Shown here piece after piece: positions 17,859 through 27,106 of a stretch of DNA of 64,000 nt; position 1 is the first letter of the stretch, and each line of letters opens with the position of its first letter. This DNA is from Pirellulaceae bacterium. GTDB lineage: Bacteria; Planctomycetota; Planctomycetia; Pirellulales; Pirellulaceae. The translations under genes and the position numbers were made by a program. Under the pieces are notes generated by a model. It did not search any database. It was given only the letters and a program-made list of their open reading frames with translations, and was not told the origin of the DNA. The stretch is from NCBI GenBank assembly GCA_026004775.1, contig BPJU01000021.1:1-64000 (forward strand), written 5' to 3'.

Positions 17859-19163
17859 TCAGGGAGCCGCCAGCGATGCACAGACGATTTCTTTGTCATT
17901 GCGCGCATAGATCGACCGATTGGCAAAAGCGGGATGTGACCAGACCACCTTGCGGCGCATGGCGGTTCCGGTGGGTTCCAGAAGTTGCGAGCGGCTGATT
18001 TCCCGGTATCCTTCCGGGCTGAGCTTCGCAATGATAAGTTCGCCTTTTTCGTTGAACAAGAAGTACCGATCTTCGTGTTTGACGAGGAACGCATTGGCCC
18101 AGCGGTCGGTGCCCGAGCCGGTGGCTCCGGTAGCTTCGAGTGACTCCCACAGGCGCCGCCCATCTCGGGCATCCAGGCACCGCAACTGGCCATAACTGCA
18201 TACGCCGTAGATGTAATCCCCATCGAGGAAGGGGGTGCTGATCAGGCAATGCAACGCGTCGGTATTTCGTTCATTGGCACCTCGTCGCTGCCACAACCGG
18301 CTGGCCATGGGGCGGTCGTCGGCCAGTTGGAGCATCAGCGATCCGTCATAAAACGCGCTGACGAACAACCGGTTGCCGGCCACGCGCGGCGTGGCCAAAG
18401 AAAGCCCTTCGCGGACCGGGAACGGCTGCTGCCAGAAAAGCTCGCCGGTGGCCGGATCCAAGGAACTGATGCCGGCCGGGTGCCACACGATCAGTTGCCG
18501 GCGTCCGCCGGCGGTGACGAGGATCGGGGCGCTATAACCGGGACCGTGCGGTCCCTGGGCACTCAACGCCCGCCACAGCTCTCGCCCCGTCTGTTTGTCC
18601 CAAGCGACCACCAGGGCATCCTCAGCCCCCACCAGGCAGATTACCGCTTCGCCGTCAACAAGCGGATGAGACGCAAAGCCCCACACGGGTGTTTCTCGGA
18701 TGCGGTAGTCTTGCTTCAAGTCGCGGCTCCACACCACATGGCCGTCATCGATCGCCAGACAAAAGAAATGTCCTTCTGCGCCAAGCGTATAGACTTTGCC
18801 ATCGGAGACAGCCGGGGTAGCCCGGGGGCCGGCCGGATAGCTGATCGTGTAAGCGCACGAGTATTCGTGTTTCCACAGCACTTTTCCGTCCGATTCACGC
18901 AGGCACAGCACCCGTTCAATCGACGCGGTACGGCCTCGTTGAAACGGATTGTCCGGGTCCTGTTGCCCGGGCACCAGCAGACGATCCGTGACGAAGACGC
19001 GCCCTTCGGCCACCGCCGGTCCGGCGTACCCTCCGCCGATTGACGTGCGCCATCGGATGGGCGGTCCTTTTTGAGGAAGCTCACGGCAAATGCCCGATTC
19101 GCGCCACACGCCGTCTCGATTCGGCCCAAGCCATTGTGGCCAATCGTCGGCGCGTGCCGACAC
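17859..19163 (-). CDS. PQQ-like beta-propeller protein, N-terminus uncertain
   Basis: 434 residues with repeated propeller blades (VWSRDLKQDY, VVAWDKQTGRELWRAL, ISSLDPATGELFWQQPF, LRCLDARDGRRLWESL). It opens with ADDWPQWLGPNRDGVW, which in planctomycete relatives normally follows a signal peptide. Here the frame has an in-frame TGA three codons before the GTG at 19163, and no signal peptide can be read in any frame upstream. Either the protein is cytoplasmic, or the 5' end is damaged. BamB-like or dehydrogenase-like activity is not assignable. Confidence 0.75.
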   Translation of the reverse strand: MSARADDWPQWLGPNRDGVWRESGICRELPQKGPPIRWRTSIGGGYAGPAVAEGRVFVTDRLLVPGQQDPDNPFQRGRTASIERVLCLRESDGKVLWKHEYSCAYTISYPAGPRATPAVSDGKVYTLGAEGHFFCLAIDDGHVVWSRDLKQDYRIRETPVWGFASHPLVDGEAVICLVGAEDALVVAWDKQTGRELWRALSAQGPHGPGYSAPILVTAGGRRQLIVWHPAGISSLDPATGELFWQQPFPVREGLSLATPRVAGNRLFVSAFYDGSLMLQLADDRPMASRLWQRRGANERNTDALHCLISTPFLDGDYIYGVCSYGQLRCLDARDGRRLWESLEATGATGSGTDRWANAFLVKHEDRYFLFNEKGELIIAKLSPEGYREISRSQLLEPTGTAMRRKVVWSHPAFANRSIYARNDKEIVCASLAAP

Positions 19164-19300
19164 GACGACTCAGTGCGGTGACAGTCCCGATGATGGCTCG
19201 TATGCATACGCAAGAACATGGCGGGCCCTTTGCACAACAGGACGGAGGGACTCGGTGGGGAAACGACTCTGTGGGCGTGCGCATAAAAGCAAGCGGAAGG

Positions 19301-19750
19301 TTACGTGCCTGGGCTGACCGTCGACTCGGCGGCCAACGGCTGGCGACCGGCAAAACCGGCATCCAACTCGTGCCAATACTGAATCTCCGGCTCGCCGTGT
19401 TTCCAGCACAGATACACAATCCGGCCGTCCATCATGGAAGGAAAGTCGACCAGTCCTTCCGACGCGCTTTTCAATTCGACCCCCAGCTCTTCCAGCTCAG
19501 CGACATACTCCTGCAATTGCTGGATGTCGCGTGCCAATTGGCGTTCGGCATCGGCCAATTCATCGGCGTAGGCGGGGACGTCCGGTCGGTTGGTACGCTG
19601 GCGGGATTTCAGGTAATCCAGGCGGGATCGCCGATCGATAATCGAGCTACTCAGGGCTACGATGTCGCGCACGATGGCCTTGACCAGGGGCAACGTGGCA
19701 TTGGCCTCAGCGACCGTAAACAACTTGGCTGGGCGGTAGGTGTTCGTCAT
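19301..19750 (-). CDS. DUF2203-family protein
   Basis: 149 residues. Starts KLFTVAEANATLPLVKAIVRDI, continues through a charged coiled-coil helix pair, and ends DFPSMMDGRIVYLCWKHGEP and IQYWHELDAGFAGRQPL, the DUF2203 signature. Function of the family unknown. Lies 53 bp downstream of nuoI on the same strand and may share its transcript. Confidence 0.9.
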   Translation of the reverse strand: MTNTYRPAKLFTVAEANATLPLVKAIVRDIVALSSSIIDRRSRLDYLKSRQRTNRPDVPAYADELADAERQLARDIQQLQEYVAELEELGVELKSASEGLVDFPSMMDGRIVYLCWKHGEPEIQYWHELDAGFAGRQPLAAESTVSPGT

Positions 19751-19802
19751 GGCGATGGCTCCGTTGCCTGGCGGGAGGCGGGTGCTGGCTCCCCCAGCGG
19801 AC

Positions 19803-20345
19803 TTACTTTCGGCCCGCCTGCTGATTGGGGCCGCCGTGCACGGGTTCCAAGATCACTTTCGCCTCCGCTACGGCCGTCGGATTCAATGTGGCGCGTCCCC
19901 AAGCCACCTCCAAAGGCAATCGCGAAAAATCCACAATACAGCCATCCCGACTGTAGCAACTCAAGTCGTGCGTCGCTCCCATAAAGATGCAATCCACCGG
20001 ACACGGCTCAACGCACAACGCACAAAACATACATTTAGTATAGTCGATCGTGAATTCCGTGACGCGGAATCCCTTGCCGTTCTCCACCCGCTCCTTGCCG
20101 ATGTAAATGCAATCGACCGGGCACGCTTTGGCGCACTGGTCGCAGGCGATACACGTGGTAAGGTCGTACCGATGGAACCCCCGGTAGCGAGCCGCCACCG
20201 GCACCGGCTTCTCCGGATATTCGAATCGCTCGGTGAACGTGCCGCGATCCGACCGGTAGGTGATCAACCAGTACCGCAACGTGACCCACATGCCGTGGGC
20301 CACCGTCGAAACGGCCAGCCAGATATTGCGTAACCAATCGCGCAT
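19803..20345 (-). CDS. nuoI: NADH-quinone oxidoreductase subunit I
   Basis: 180 residues. Two [4Fe-4S] motifs, [15 protein letters not shown] and [15 protein letters not shown], spaced as in NuoI, with N-terminal helix region [13 protein letters not shown]. NuoI carries clusters N6a/N6b that pass electrons towards quinone in complex I. No other nuo gene is within 20 kb on either side, so it is separated from the rest of complex I in this part of the genome. The downstream partner is DUF2203. Confidence 0.95.
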   Translation of the reverse strand: MRDWLRNIWLAVSTVAHGMWVTLRYWLITYRSDRGTFTERFEYPEKPVPVAARYRGFHRYDLTTCIACDQCAKACPVDCIYIGKERVENGKGFRVTEFTIDYTKCMFCALCVEPCPVDCIFMGATHDLSCYSRDGCIVDFSRLPLEVAWGRATLNPTAVAEAKVILEPVHGGPNQQAGRK

Positions 20346-20989
20346 GCGGCCTGCTACCTTGTTGGATGGGGCGGCTTTCTCCCTGCCGATGTGCTAAACA
20401 GCACCGCAGTCGCTTTTCCAAGCACGTCACCAAGTTCCTGCTGCATTATAAAGAGCGTCGAGGTTCCTGCAAGGATGCTTTCGGGGAACCCTCGGCGTAA
20501 CGCGTGTTCGGGCAAGCTTAAAGCCGCACAATTGCACAACCTGCAGTGGCTGGTCACTTGGATGATTGGGGCTTTCAGGTTTCACGGCCTGCGCGCATGT
20601 GGCTGTTTCGACCGGTGGCTTGTTGTTGAGCCGATCCGGTTTGCCGTCGGACGAACAGAGCCGGGCATGTACCGGAGGAGGGGCGCGTGGGCTGCTAGCA
20701 TCCGCTGTGCGGGGGCCGTTCGGTGCCAAGCTGGACTATCCCAAAACGGTGAGAAATACGGTTGTCACCGGTTTTTCTCGTGGTACGATAAATGCGGGTG
20801 CCGGGGAAGGAAAACGCCACGAGTTGCCCCGTGCTAGCTTGACTGTTGCCAACTACCACGTAGAGTGGAAAGAAGGATCGCTGCGCGGCTGGGAGGGCCG
20901 AGCTGGCTAGGAGCGTGGCGGGCGGTTGGCGGAAGGGATCACAGCAAACTGCGTGCCTGCCGTCGGCGACAGAGCAAAAGGAATGAGTC
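20346..20989. other. upstream region of csrA and nuoI, no gene seen
   Basis: About 640 bp between divergent nuoI and csrA. ORFs here overlap one another and lack homology. An inverted repeat AAACGGTGA...TCACCGGTTT brackets about 20745-20776, and a promoter-like pair lies at 20762-20789. The rest shows nothing definite. Confidence 0.45.
20762..20789 (+). promoter_or_regulatory. candidate sigma70-type promoter for csrA
   Basis: TTGTCA (20762-20767), 16-bp spacer, TACGAT (20784-20789). It would give a csrA leader of about 190 nt. The -35 overlaps one arm of an AAACGGTGA/TCACCGGTTT inverted repeat, a possible operator. Confidence 0.35.
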
Positions 20990-21208
20990 ATGTTGGTATT
21001 GTCGCGCAAGAAAAATGAGAGCATTGTTATCAACAACGACATCACGATCGTCGTTGTCGAGATCCGAGGCGACAAGGTGCGCCTTGGAGTCGAAGCTCCC
21101 AAAGAGGTGCCGGTGCACCGGCGAGAGGTTTACGAGGCGATCAAGCGCAGCGAAGCGCAGCAGCAAAACCAGCCGCAATCCACCTCCGAGAACAACCCAG
21201 CGTCGTAA
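20990..21208 (+). CDS. csrA: carbon storage regulator CsrA
   Basis: 72 residues. [20 protein letters not shown], then [29 protein letters not shown] is a complete CsrA beta-swap dimer with the RNA-binding Arg in HRREV. The last 20 residues are a Gln/Asn-rich tail without structure. CsrA binds GGA-containing leader hairpins to control translation. It stands alone, followed 49 bp later by an intrinsic terminator. Confidence 0.97.
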   Translation: MLVLSRKKNESIVINNDITIVVVEIRGDKVRLGVEAPKEVPVHRREVYEAIKRSEAQQQNQPQSTSENNPAS

Positions 21209-21256
21209 CCGGACGTTGCGTGGCGGGGTTTCTGGGTGTACCCCAGCATTTTATAG

Positions 21257-21281
21257 AGGCTGCGACAGGCAGCCTTTTTTT
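21257..21281 (+). terminator. intrinsic terminator after csrA
   Basis: Perfect stem AGGCTGC-GACAG-GCAGCCT followed by a run of seven T. One of the clearest terminators in the window. Confidence 0.9.
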
Positions 21282-21514
21282 GTGCCTGCTCTCGGATCGA
21301 TGCTCCCCGCCGCAGCGGCTTTGGCCTTTTAGAATCACCCCCCTCATTTCGACCGGTGATCTTTGGCTCGTTCGCTCCAGGCGCTGTTTGATCTTGACGC
21401 CTCCAGCCACCACGCGGCAATATGGCGGCGGTGTCAGTGAAGTCGAGCTCCGTTGGTTGTCGATCACTTGCATAGGTGGCGCGCCGCTCAGGTTTTCGCC
21501 GATCAATTACCCGT

Positions 21515-22111
21515 ATGACGGATGCCATTTTCTATCGATGGATCGCCTGCCTGACGTTGGCTGTGCTGGCTGGAGGGTGCCAGGGGGTACCGCACCGCGA
21601 CCAGGGCGCCCTGATCGGTGGGGTAGGCGGTGCCGGCTTGGGGGCAGCCATCGGGCGTAAAACGGGTAACCCGGTGGCCGGAGCCGTTTTGGGAGCGGCC
21701 GCCGGCACGCTGACGGGAGCCGCCATCGGCGAATCGATCGACGCACAGCAAGCCGCCACCGCTGCGATAGCGTCTCGAGCGGGTCGCCCCGTCAGTTTTT
21801 CGCAAGTCATCCAGATGACACGGGCCGGACTGAGTGACGACGTGATCGTCGCCCACATCGAGGCCAACGGAGTCGAACGCCGCCCCACGGCCGATGACCT
21901 GGTGAAGCTCAAGAACGACGGCGTCTCGGATCGCGTTCTGTTGGCGATGCAACAGAACGCTCGCCCCCGTGCGGCCGAGCAACCGGTGATTATCGAGCGG
22001 CATCACTACGTGGAGCCGTGGGACTGGTGGTGCTGGCCTCCGGGGTGGCACCATCACCACCCGCCGGCTTCACGCCCAGGCATCCGCTGGGGCATCAGCT
22101 TCTACAATTGA
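21515..22111 (+). CDS. glycine-zipper lipoprotein
   Basis: 198 residues. The N-terminal signal segment WIACLTLAVLAGGC has a plausible lipobox. Residues about 30-75 are a Gly-rich zipper (GALIGGVGGAGLGAAIG, GNPVAGAVLGAAAGTLTGAA) like those of envelope-stress lipoproteins (SlyB/OsmB type). A middle helical part follows (VIQMTRAGLSDDVIVAHIEA, DRVLLAMQQ). The C-terminus is rich in Trp, His and Pro (WDWWCWPPGWHHHHPP), which may bind metal. ATG at 21515 is just before the signal segment. Confidence 0.75.
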   Translation: MTDAIFYRWIACLTLAVLAGGCQGVPHRDQGALIGGVGGAGLGAAIGRKTGNPVAGAVLGAAAGTLTGAAIGESIDAQQAATAAIASRAGRPVSFSQVIQMTRAGLSDDVIVAHIEANGVERRPTADDLVKLKNDGVSDRVLLAMQQNARPRAAEQPVIIERHHYVEPWDWWCWPPGWHHHHPPASRPGIRWGISFYN

Positions 22112-22173
22112 ATAGTCAGTTGAAAAATCCGTTCGGCGCCGAGGCGCAAGTGCCTCCGTTGCGGCAGTCACCT

Positions 22174-22271
22174 GTTTCCTGTGGGCCACGGGCCGGCCGT
22201 GCCACGCCGGCTGCTATGTCATGCTCGGCCACGAAGCCGGTTTCCTGCCGGCTACGGGCTGGCCGTGCCAC
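22174..22271. repeat. 32-bp imperfect direct repeat pair
   Basis: Two units, 22174-22205 and 22240-22271, both starting GTTTCCTG and ending GGCCGTGCCAC, with 34 bp between. The second unit covers the last codons of the convergent sulfatase gene. Two units only, so not a CRISPR array. Confidence 0.6.
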
Positions 22272-23718
22272 GGGTGGGCATCGGCGCGCCGATCTTGGTA
22301 CGCCATTCCCGTAATTGCTCAAGCATTTTTTGTACCTGCTGGGGATGTTCGCCGGCCAGATTCGTCGTCTCACCCGGGTCGGTAGTGAGTCGGTAAAGCT
22401 CCAATCGGCCGTCTTCGAAAAACTCGATCAGTTTCCATTCCTGTGTGATGATGGCACCGGCTGGGGTGGTCCGCCAGGTGTCGTTATTCGCACCGAGGTA
22501 GCCGGGAAAGTGCTGGAAAACCGCCGGCCGGCTCCAACGGGCGTTGGGATTTTTCCACAGCGGCAGCAGGCTGGTACCATCCAGCGTGTAATCTGCCGGC
22601 ACTTTCGCGCCGCTCAATTCGGCCAGCGTCGGCAGCAGGTCCACATGGATCGCCGGCACGGCACAGGAGGTTCTTGCGGGAACGACACCCGGCCATCGCA
22701 CGATAAAAGGCACGCGGATGCCGCCTTCGTAAAGACTGCCTTTTCCGCAGCGTAACGGCGAATTGTCGGTAATGTCTTGAGCATCGATTCCTTCTCGGCG
22801 ATAGCCACCGACTCCGCCGTTGTCGCTGGTAAATATGACGGCCGTCTTTTCGGACAGATTCAGTTCGTCGAGCTTGTCCAGGATTCGCCCCACGCTGCGG
22901 TCCAAGCTTGCGATCATGCCGGCATAGACCGGGTTGCGGTGGCCGCCCGAGGGCATCTTTTTGCGGAACGGCTCGACATCATCCGGGCGCGCTTGCAGCG
23001 GCGTATGTACGGCAAAGTGGGCCACTATCAGAAAGAAGCGCTCCTCCTTATGCCGCTGAATGAAGTCGACGGCACGGTCCGTCAACCAGTCTGCCAGGTA
23101 CGTGCCGGAAGGGTACTCGACACGCGGTTGCGTGGCGAAATCGAAGTGCCGGCCCATCGAGGTGATCGCTTCGTCGAAACCACGCTGCGACGGGTGATAG
23201 GGCCCCTGCTGCCCGAGATGCCACTTGCCGAAGTATCCAGTGGCGTAGCCCGCTTGCTGCATCAGTTGTCCCAGCGTCAGTTTCTCCAGCGGCAATTGCT
23301 GGACGTTGTCGACCGGCCGCAACGGACGGCTGCGCCAATTGAACCTGTCGATGCTCCCCACGGTGTAAACACCGGTGCGCGGGCCATATTGGCCGCTCAT
23401 CAACGCCGCCCGGGTCGGCTGGCAGTTCGGACAAGCGTAAAACCGCTCGAACCGCATGCCCTGCTCGGCCATGCGGTCGATGCGCGGGGTTTCATAGAAC
23501 AACGAGCCTTGACAGCCAAGGTCGGTCCAACCCAGGTCATCGGCCACGATAAGGACAACATTCGGCGCCTGCTGAGAAGCCCGGCCTTGCGGCTCATCCC
23601 CTGCCAGACGGGCCTCTGCTAAGAAGCACACATTCGCCATAGCCAGACAAAGGGCCAGCCAAGGCCCAAGAAACGTGCTACGCCGACCCTCAACGTTCCA
23701 GTCGCTCCACGTCCACAT
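22252..23718 (-). CDS. secreted sulfatase (arylsulfatase type)
   Basis: 488 residues. Signal peptide STFLGPWLALCLAMANVCFL, then the alkaline-phosphatase-like core: VVLIVADDLGWTDLGCQG (metal Asp pair) and the formylglycine motif CQPTRAALMSGQYGPRTG (C-x-P-x-R). Later HFAVHTPLQARP and TSDNGGVGGYRREG are typical. The Cys must be turned into formylglycine. Exported enzyme, probably acting on sulfated polysaccharides. The start at 23718 overlaps the 3' end of the VWA gene by 29 bp, so they are likely cotranscribed. Confidence 0.95.
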   Translation of the reverse strand: MWTWSDWNVEGRRSTFLGPWLALCLAMANVCFLAEARLAGDEPQGRASQQAPNVVLIVADDLGWTDLGCQGSLFYETPRIDRMAEQGMRFERFYACPNCQPTRAALMSGQYGPRTGVYTVGSIDRFNWRSRPLRPVDNVQQLPLEKLTLGQLMQQAGYATGYFGKWHLGQQGPYHPSQRGFDEAITSMGRHFDFATQPRVEYPSGTYLADWLTDRAVDFIQRHKEERFFLIVAHFAVHTPLQARPDDVEPFRKKMPSGGHRNPVYAGMIASLDRSVGRILDKLDELNLSEKTAVIFTSDNGGVGGYRREGIDAQDITDNSPLRCGKGSLYEGGIRVPFIVRWPGVVPARTSCAVPAIHVDLLPTLAELSGAKVPADYTLDGTSLLPLWKNPNARWSRPAVFQHFPGYLGANNDTWRTTPAGAIITQEWKLIEFFEDGRLELYRLTTDPGETTNLAGEHPQQVQKMLEQLREWRTKIGAPMPTRGTASP

Positions 23719-24808
23719 ATCGCCATACTCCCCCGGTTCCTTCTGCCAATTCTCGAAAACCTGAAAGGGCCGCGGCCGGTCCGCGACCGAACTCGATGCA
23801 GCCGATGCGACAACCGTTCTGCACAGCGCGACGCATTATCTGCCGCCGCGTCGCCGCACCCAACACCGGGTCCTGAGCGTCGGTCAACAGCACAACCCAT
23901 TGCGGTGCCAGCTCGAGCCCTGCATAAAGGGCCGCTTCGTGATTGGTCCCGCCAAGAGCCACCCATTGGGCGATCCAAACCTTGTAGGCGTCCCGCTGGC
24001 CGGGCTGAAGCGGTGCAAGCTGCCGGCCAAACGGAAAATCCAGCCGATCTTGGTACGACGCGCAGCAAACCCATTGCTTGTCGCTGAGCTGATCGAGAAC
24101 CGTTGCAAGTTCTCGCCGCACTGCAGGCAGCACGTTCAGTCCGGCTGGTCCCATGCTGGCCGAGCAGTCGACAAGAAATACAAACGATCCGCCGTGTAAG
24201 GGCGGTGAACCGAAAAGGCTCACGCTGACCGGTTCGCCCAGCGTCTGAGACGGATAAGTTACCGATTCCTCCGGAGCCGGCAAAGCGTAGGGCCTGTCGG
24301 TGGCGAGCTGTCTTGTCGGACGTCCGCCGTCAACGCCCAAGGCTTCGACCTGACGGCCACCCGAGGGCCAATCGATTGTTTCCGGGAGCGCAGGCAACGC
24401 CGCTTGGGCATCCCGCCCCAATGTGCCGGTGGTCACGCTGTCGGTCCCGGTTGACAACTGCACAAAGTGACCGACTTGTCGGCCCTCGACCGTTTTCTGC
24501 GCAGGCAACACCGGCGTTCGGGGCCAAGGCAAAAGTACCACCGGCACCCTACGGCCCTCACGAAACTCCTCAGGGCGCTTGGCACCGTCTTTGACCAGCC
24601 CTACGACCAATAAACACGCGGCCAGATGGGTAACCAGCGACAGCAACAAAGCCACGGCGCTGGGCCGATCGGGTACCGAATGGACCGGACTTCCCGCTTG
24701 AGCGCGTCTCATGGATGGCGCGGTCCCTTGAACGGTTCCCCAGGGACCAAAAACGGCCGCTGACCTTGGTCCAGCGATCGTCGCGGTCGAGAGCCCCGCG
24801 ACGATCAC
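23690..24808 (-). CDS. membrane-anchored VWA-domain protein
   Basis: 372 residues. A single membrane segment (ALLLSLVTHLAACLLVVGLV, about residues 50-70), a low-complexity linker, and a C-terminal von Willebrand factor A domain with a full MIDAS: DCSASMG, GGTNHEAAL and LLTDAQDP. Role unknown; such proteins often bind metal-dependent partners. GTG at 24808 follows tlpA by 12 bp; an ATG at 24712 is an alternative start. It lies in one run with tlpA and the sulfatase. Confidence 0.8.
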   Translation of the reverse strand: MIVAGLSTATIAGPRSAAVFGPWGTVQGTAPSMRRAQAGSPVHSVPDRPSAVALLLSLVTHLAACLLVVGLVKDGAKRPEEFREGRRVPVVLLPWPRTPVLPAQKTVEGRQVGHFVQLSTGTDSVTTGTLGRDAQAALPALPETIDWPSGGRQVEALGVDGGRPTRQLATDRPYALPAPEESVTYPSQTLGEPVSVSLFGSPPLHGGSFVFLVDCSASMGPAGLNVLPAVRRELATVLDQLSDKQWVCCASYQDRLDFPFGRQLAPLQPGQRDAYKVWIAQWVALGGTNHEAALYAGLELAPQWVVLLTDAQDPVLGAATRRQIMRRAVQNGCRIGCIEFGRGPAAALSGFRELAEGTGGVWRYVDVERLER

Positions 24809-24820
24809 CGGCCAAGCGGT

Positions 24821-26299
24821 TTATTGTGCCAGAAGCTGTTCGATCATTTTTTCCAGGTCGCGGGCGTTTTGATCTCCCGAACCGACACGGACCATGCGGA
24901 CTTTACCGCTTTTGTCGATCAGGATCGCTGTCGGGATCGCCGAAATACCGTATTGTTGGTACAAAGGTGAATCGTCGGGTAGTACGGCGATGCGGTGTTT
25001 TAATTGATGGTGTTGCAGGAATTTCTTGGTGGCTTCGTCTTCTTGTTCAGGGGTGATATTGGGTTCGCGGCGAGGTCGTTTGGCTTGTTCGTCCCAACCA
25101 AACTGATAGCGGCGCGTAACGCCCACAATCTCCAGGCCGCGACCGTGATATTTTTCATGCCATTCCCGCAGGTGCGGAAACGTAGCGATGCACGGACCGC
25201 ACCAGACGGCCCAGAAATCCAGCAGCACCACCTTGCCCTTCAGGTCATCGTCGGTAAGCGGATCGCCGTTGAGCCACGTGGCCGAGCCGATGGGATAAGC
25301 ATCGCTACCCACCAGTTTGGTCAGCTTCAGTTCCCGCTCCACACGTGACTGCAACGAGGCAATGGAACGATTCCACAATGACTTGGTCGTCTCGGCCACA
25401 CGCTCGGCCGGGAGGCTGTCAATCCAGTTTTGCAGGTTTTTCAGCCGAGCCGATGCGGCTTCCGGATCGCTGCTGGTGAGCCCGGCAATTTCGGATAGCT
25501 GCTGGTTCACGTAATAAGCTAGTAGAGTGACAGGTGAGTTCGGCTGAGCGGCGATATCCGCAAGAGCCTTGGCATAACTCTCTTCGGCCTCAGCGGCCTT
25601 CGGTGAACGGATCTGCTGCAAAAGATCCCGTTTCAAGCGCAGAGCTTCCAGCCATCGTTGGTTCGCCGTGGCGTCCCGTTTTTGGTCGGAAGACGGCTGC
25701 TGTTCGGCAACAAGTTGTTCGACGAGCTTTTCGGCCTCGTCGGCTCTTCCCGTTTCGGCCAACAACAACGCCTTTCCTCGAATCGCAGGCGTCAGGTCAG
25801 CTTTCGCCTTCTGGCCGGCTTCGATGATCGCATCAAGGGCTTTGAAGGCGGCATCGACCTTATTGGCCTGCTGGTAAGTTGCCACCATGCGCGCGATGTA
25901 CGGCTCCAATGAGGCCGGCACGGCCAGTTGAGCCGCTTGCGCGGTGCCATCAGCTTGCGGTGCGGGCAGGGCAATCAGGAACCGCGTGTAGGCTGCCAAC
26001 TGATCCGCCGCTTCCAAAGGTCGGCCGGCAGTAAGAAATGCCGAATACAAGCCGATGCGCAGCCGCTGCAGTTCCAGACTGTCCGGATGCTTCTCCAAAG
26101 CGGCTTCCAGAGCCTTGGATGCTTCGTCCGGAGCGTTCTTCTCCAAAGCTGCGTTGACTGCCTGTACGGCCTGAGCAGGCGTTTGCTGCGCCGGCAACTT
26201 GGACGCAGCCAGTGTCCATAGGCCGCATACCGCTACAGCAACGACGATTCGATACCAGAAACGGAAACGGGCCAAAGGGCTGGAAACGAGAAATCCCAC
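24821..26299 (-). CDS. TlpA-like thioredoxin with N-terminal helical-repeat domain
   Basis: 492 residues. Export signal RIVVAVAVCGLWTLAASKL near residues 14-32, a TPR-like helical region (AVNAALEKNAPDEASKALEA onward), and from about residue 350 a TlpA/thioredoxin domain: LKGKVVLLDFWAVWCGPCIA with active site CGPC, and cis-Pro in ISAIPTAIL. It should act outside the cytoplasmic membrane as a thiol-disulfide reductant. GTG at 26299 is the preferred start: agaggagg lies 6-7 bases upstream and the signal peptide follows at once; the frame is open to 26476. Its 5' 190 bp is duplicated at 29272-29462. Confidence 0.9.
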   Translation of the reverse strand: MGFLVSSPLARFRFWYRIVVAVAVCGLWTLAASKLPAQQTPAQAVQAVNAALEKNAPDEASKALEAALEKHPDSLELQRLRIGLYSAFLTAGRPLEAADQLAAYTRFLIALPAPQADGTAQAAQLAVPASLEPYIARMVATYQQANKVDAAFKALDAIIEAGQKAKADLTPAIRGKALLLAETGRADEAEKLVEQLVAEQQPSSDQKRDATANQRWLEALRLKRDLLQQIRSPKAAEAEESYAKALADIAAQPNSPVTLLAYYVNQQLSEIAGLTSSDPEAASARLKNLQNWIDSLPAERVAETTKSLWNRSIASLQSRVERELKLTKLVGSDAYPIGSATWLNGDPLTDDDLKGKVVLLDFWAVWCGPCIATFPHLREWHEKYHGRGLEIVGVTRRYQFGWDEQAKRPRREPNITPEQEDEATKKFLQHHQLKHRIAVLPDDSPLYQQYGISAIPTAILIDKSGKVRMVRVGSGDQNARDLEKMIEQLLAQ

Positions 26300-26756
26300 G
26301 AGTCGGCCTCCTCTTGGTAAAAGGCACCCACCAGACGCACCAGCTTGACTACCAACCAGAGCCGATTCGGCCCCGGTTCGGCTTGGCCATGATGGGCGTT
26401 TGTTCGGCGCCCCAACGGCTCTGTCCACGGCTGGCAAACTGCCCATAGTGTAGCCGGGAGTGGAAGCGAAAAGCAACCGTCCGCGCTCGAAAGATCCGCC
26501 GCTGGTGTCCGCACTTGCTGGACAGAGCCGTATTCCAGTACTTCCGGCAATTGCCGTCTTTGGGGACTACGGGCGATCGGTTTTTTTGAACTGTTGTAAA
26601 AATGTTGTAATGATACCGCGCGTCAGGTCGCTGTTCGTCTTAGCCTTGACCATACCAGCAATAGTGCGCCCGCCAGCAAAAACGCCAGCCCACCCATGAG
26701 CCAAAACCACGGTAGCACCGAAGGTTCTTTGGGGTTCGGCGGCTCGGGAAGTCCGA
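26109..26756. repeat. left copy of 0.65-kb duplicated segment
   Basis: Matches 29272-29917 in the same orientation with scattered substitutions and a net 2-bp length difference. It covers the first 190 bp of tlpA, its leader, and the last 134 bp of the gene now complete at 29784-30806. Homology starts at AGAGCCTTGG and stops at AAGTCCGA. The two copies flank 2.5 kb of inserted DNA. Confidence 0.92.
26623..26756 (-). pseudogene. truncated 3' end of the 29784-30806 membrane-protein gene
   Basis: Encodes LPEPPNPKEPSVLPWFWLMG and the C-terminal membrane helix, ending at the same TGA as the complete copy. The 5' part is missing: homology stops at 26756, where inserted DNA begins. A by-product of the segmental duplication. 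Confidence 0.85.
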
Positions 26757-27106
26757 TGCTCCCGGATGGTCAGGGTGGGACAGACTAAGAGCACAGCGTC
26801 GGAGAAGCACCGATCTTGAAGGTTAGCGAGCTTGTTGAGCGGCTGCCTGGTAATGGGCGTTATCGCCGGGTGTCCCCGCTGCCACCAAGCCTGGACCCGC
26901 CCCCGACTGGTGTTGACCAGGACTAGGAGGACGAACTCTTCCTCCGGCATGGCCACTTGCGGCCCGCGCGTGCGGAGCCTGAGCTAATACCCCGTCGGCC
27001 GGCGTGCCACCTTGATCACCGGCTGGCCTTCATCGTAAGCCTAATGTCGCGTGAGCTCTTCAAAAGGGCAAGCTGAGGACGGGGCTGTCCACGAGCAGGG
27101 CCACGG
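26757..27106. other. inserted DNA with a chance chimeric ORF
   Basis: An ORF of 129 residues (26567-26956, minus strand) crosses the duplication border, so only its first 65 residues (EEEFVLLVLVNTSRGRVQAW onward, to about 26760) belong to inserted DNA. That part reads like a fragment of a real protein, perhaps transposase-related, but I cannot name it. Nothing else is evident. Confidence 0.4.

Noticed and set aside
22174-22271. Minimal CRISPR or terminator
   Set aside because: Two diverged units only, and no T-run.
26567-26956. 129-residue minus-strand ORF
   Set aside because: Crosses the duplication border, so it is a chimera of inserted DNA and an out-of-frame tail of the truncated gene.
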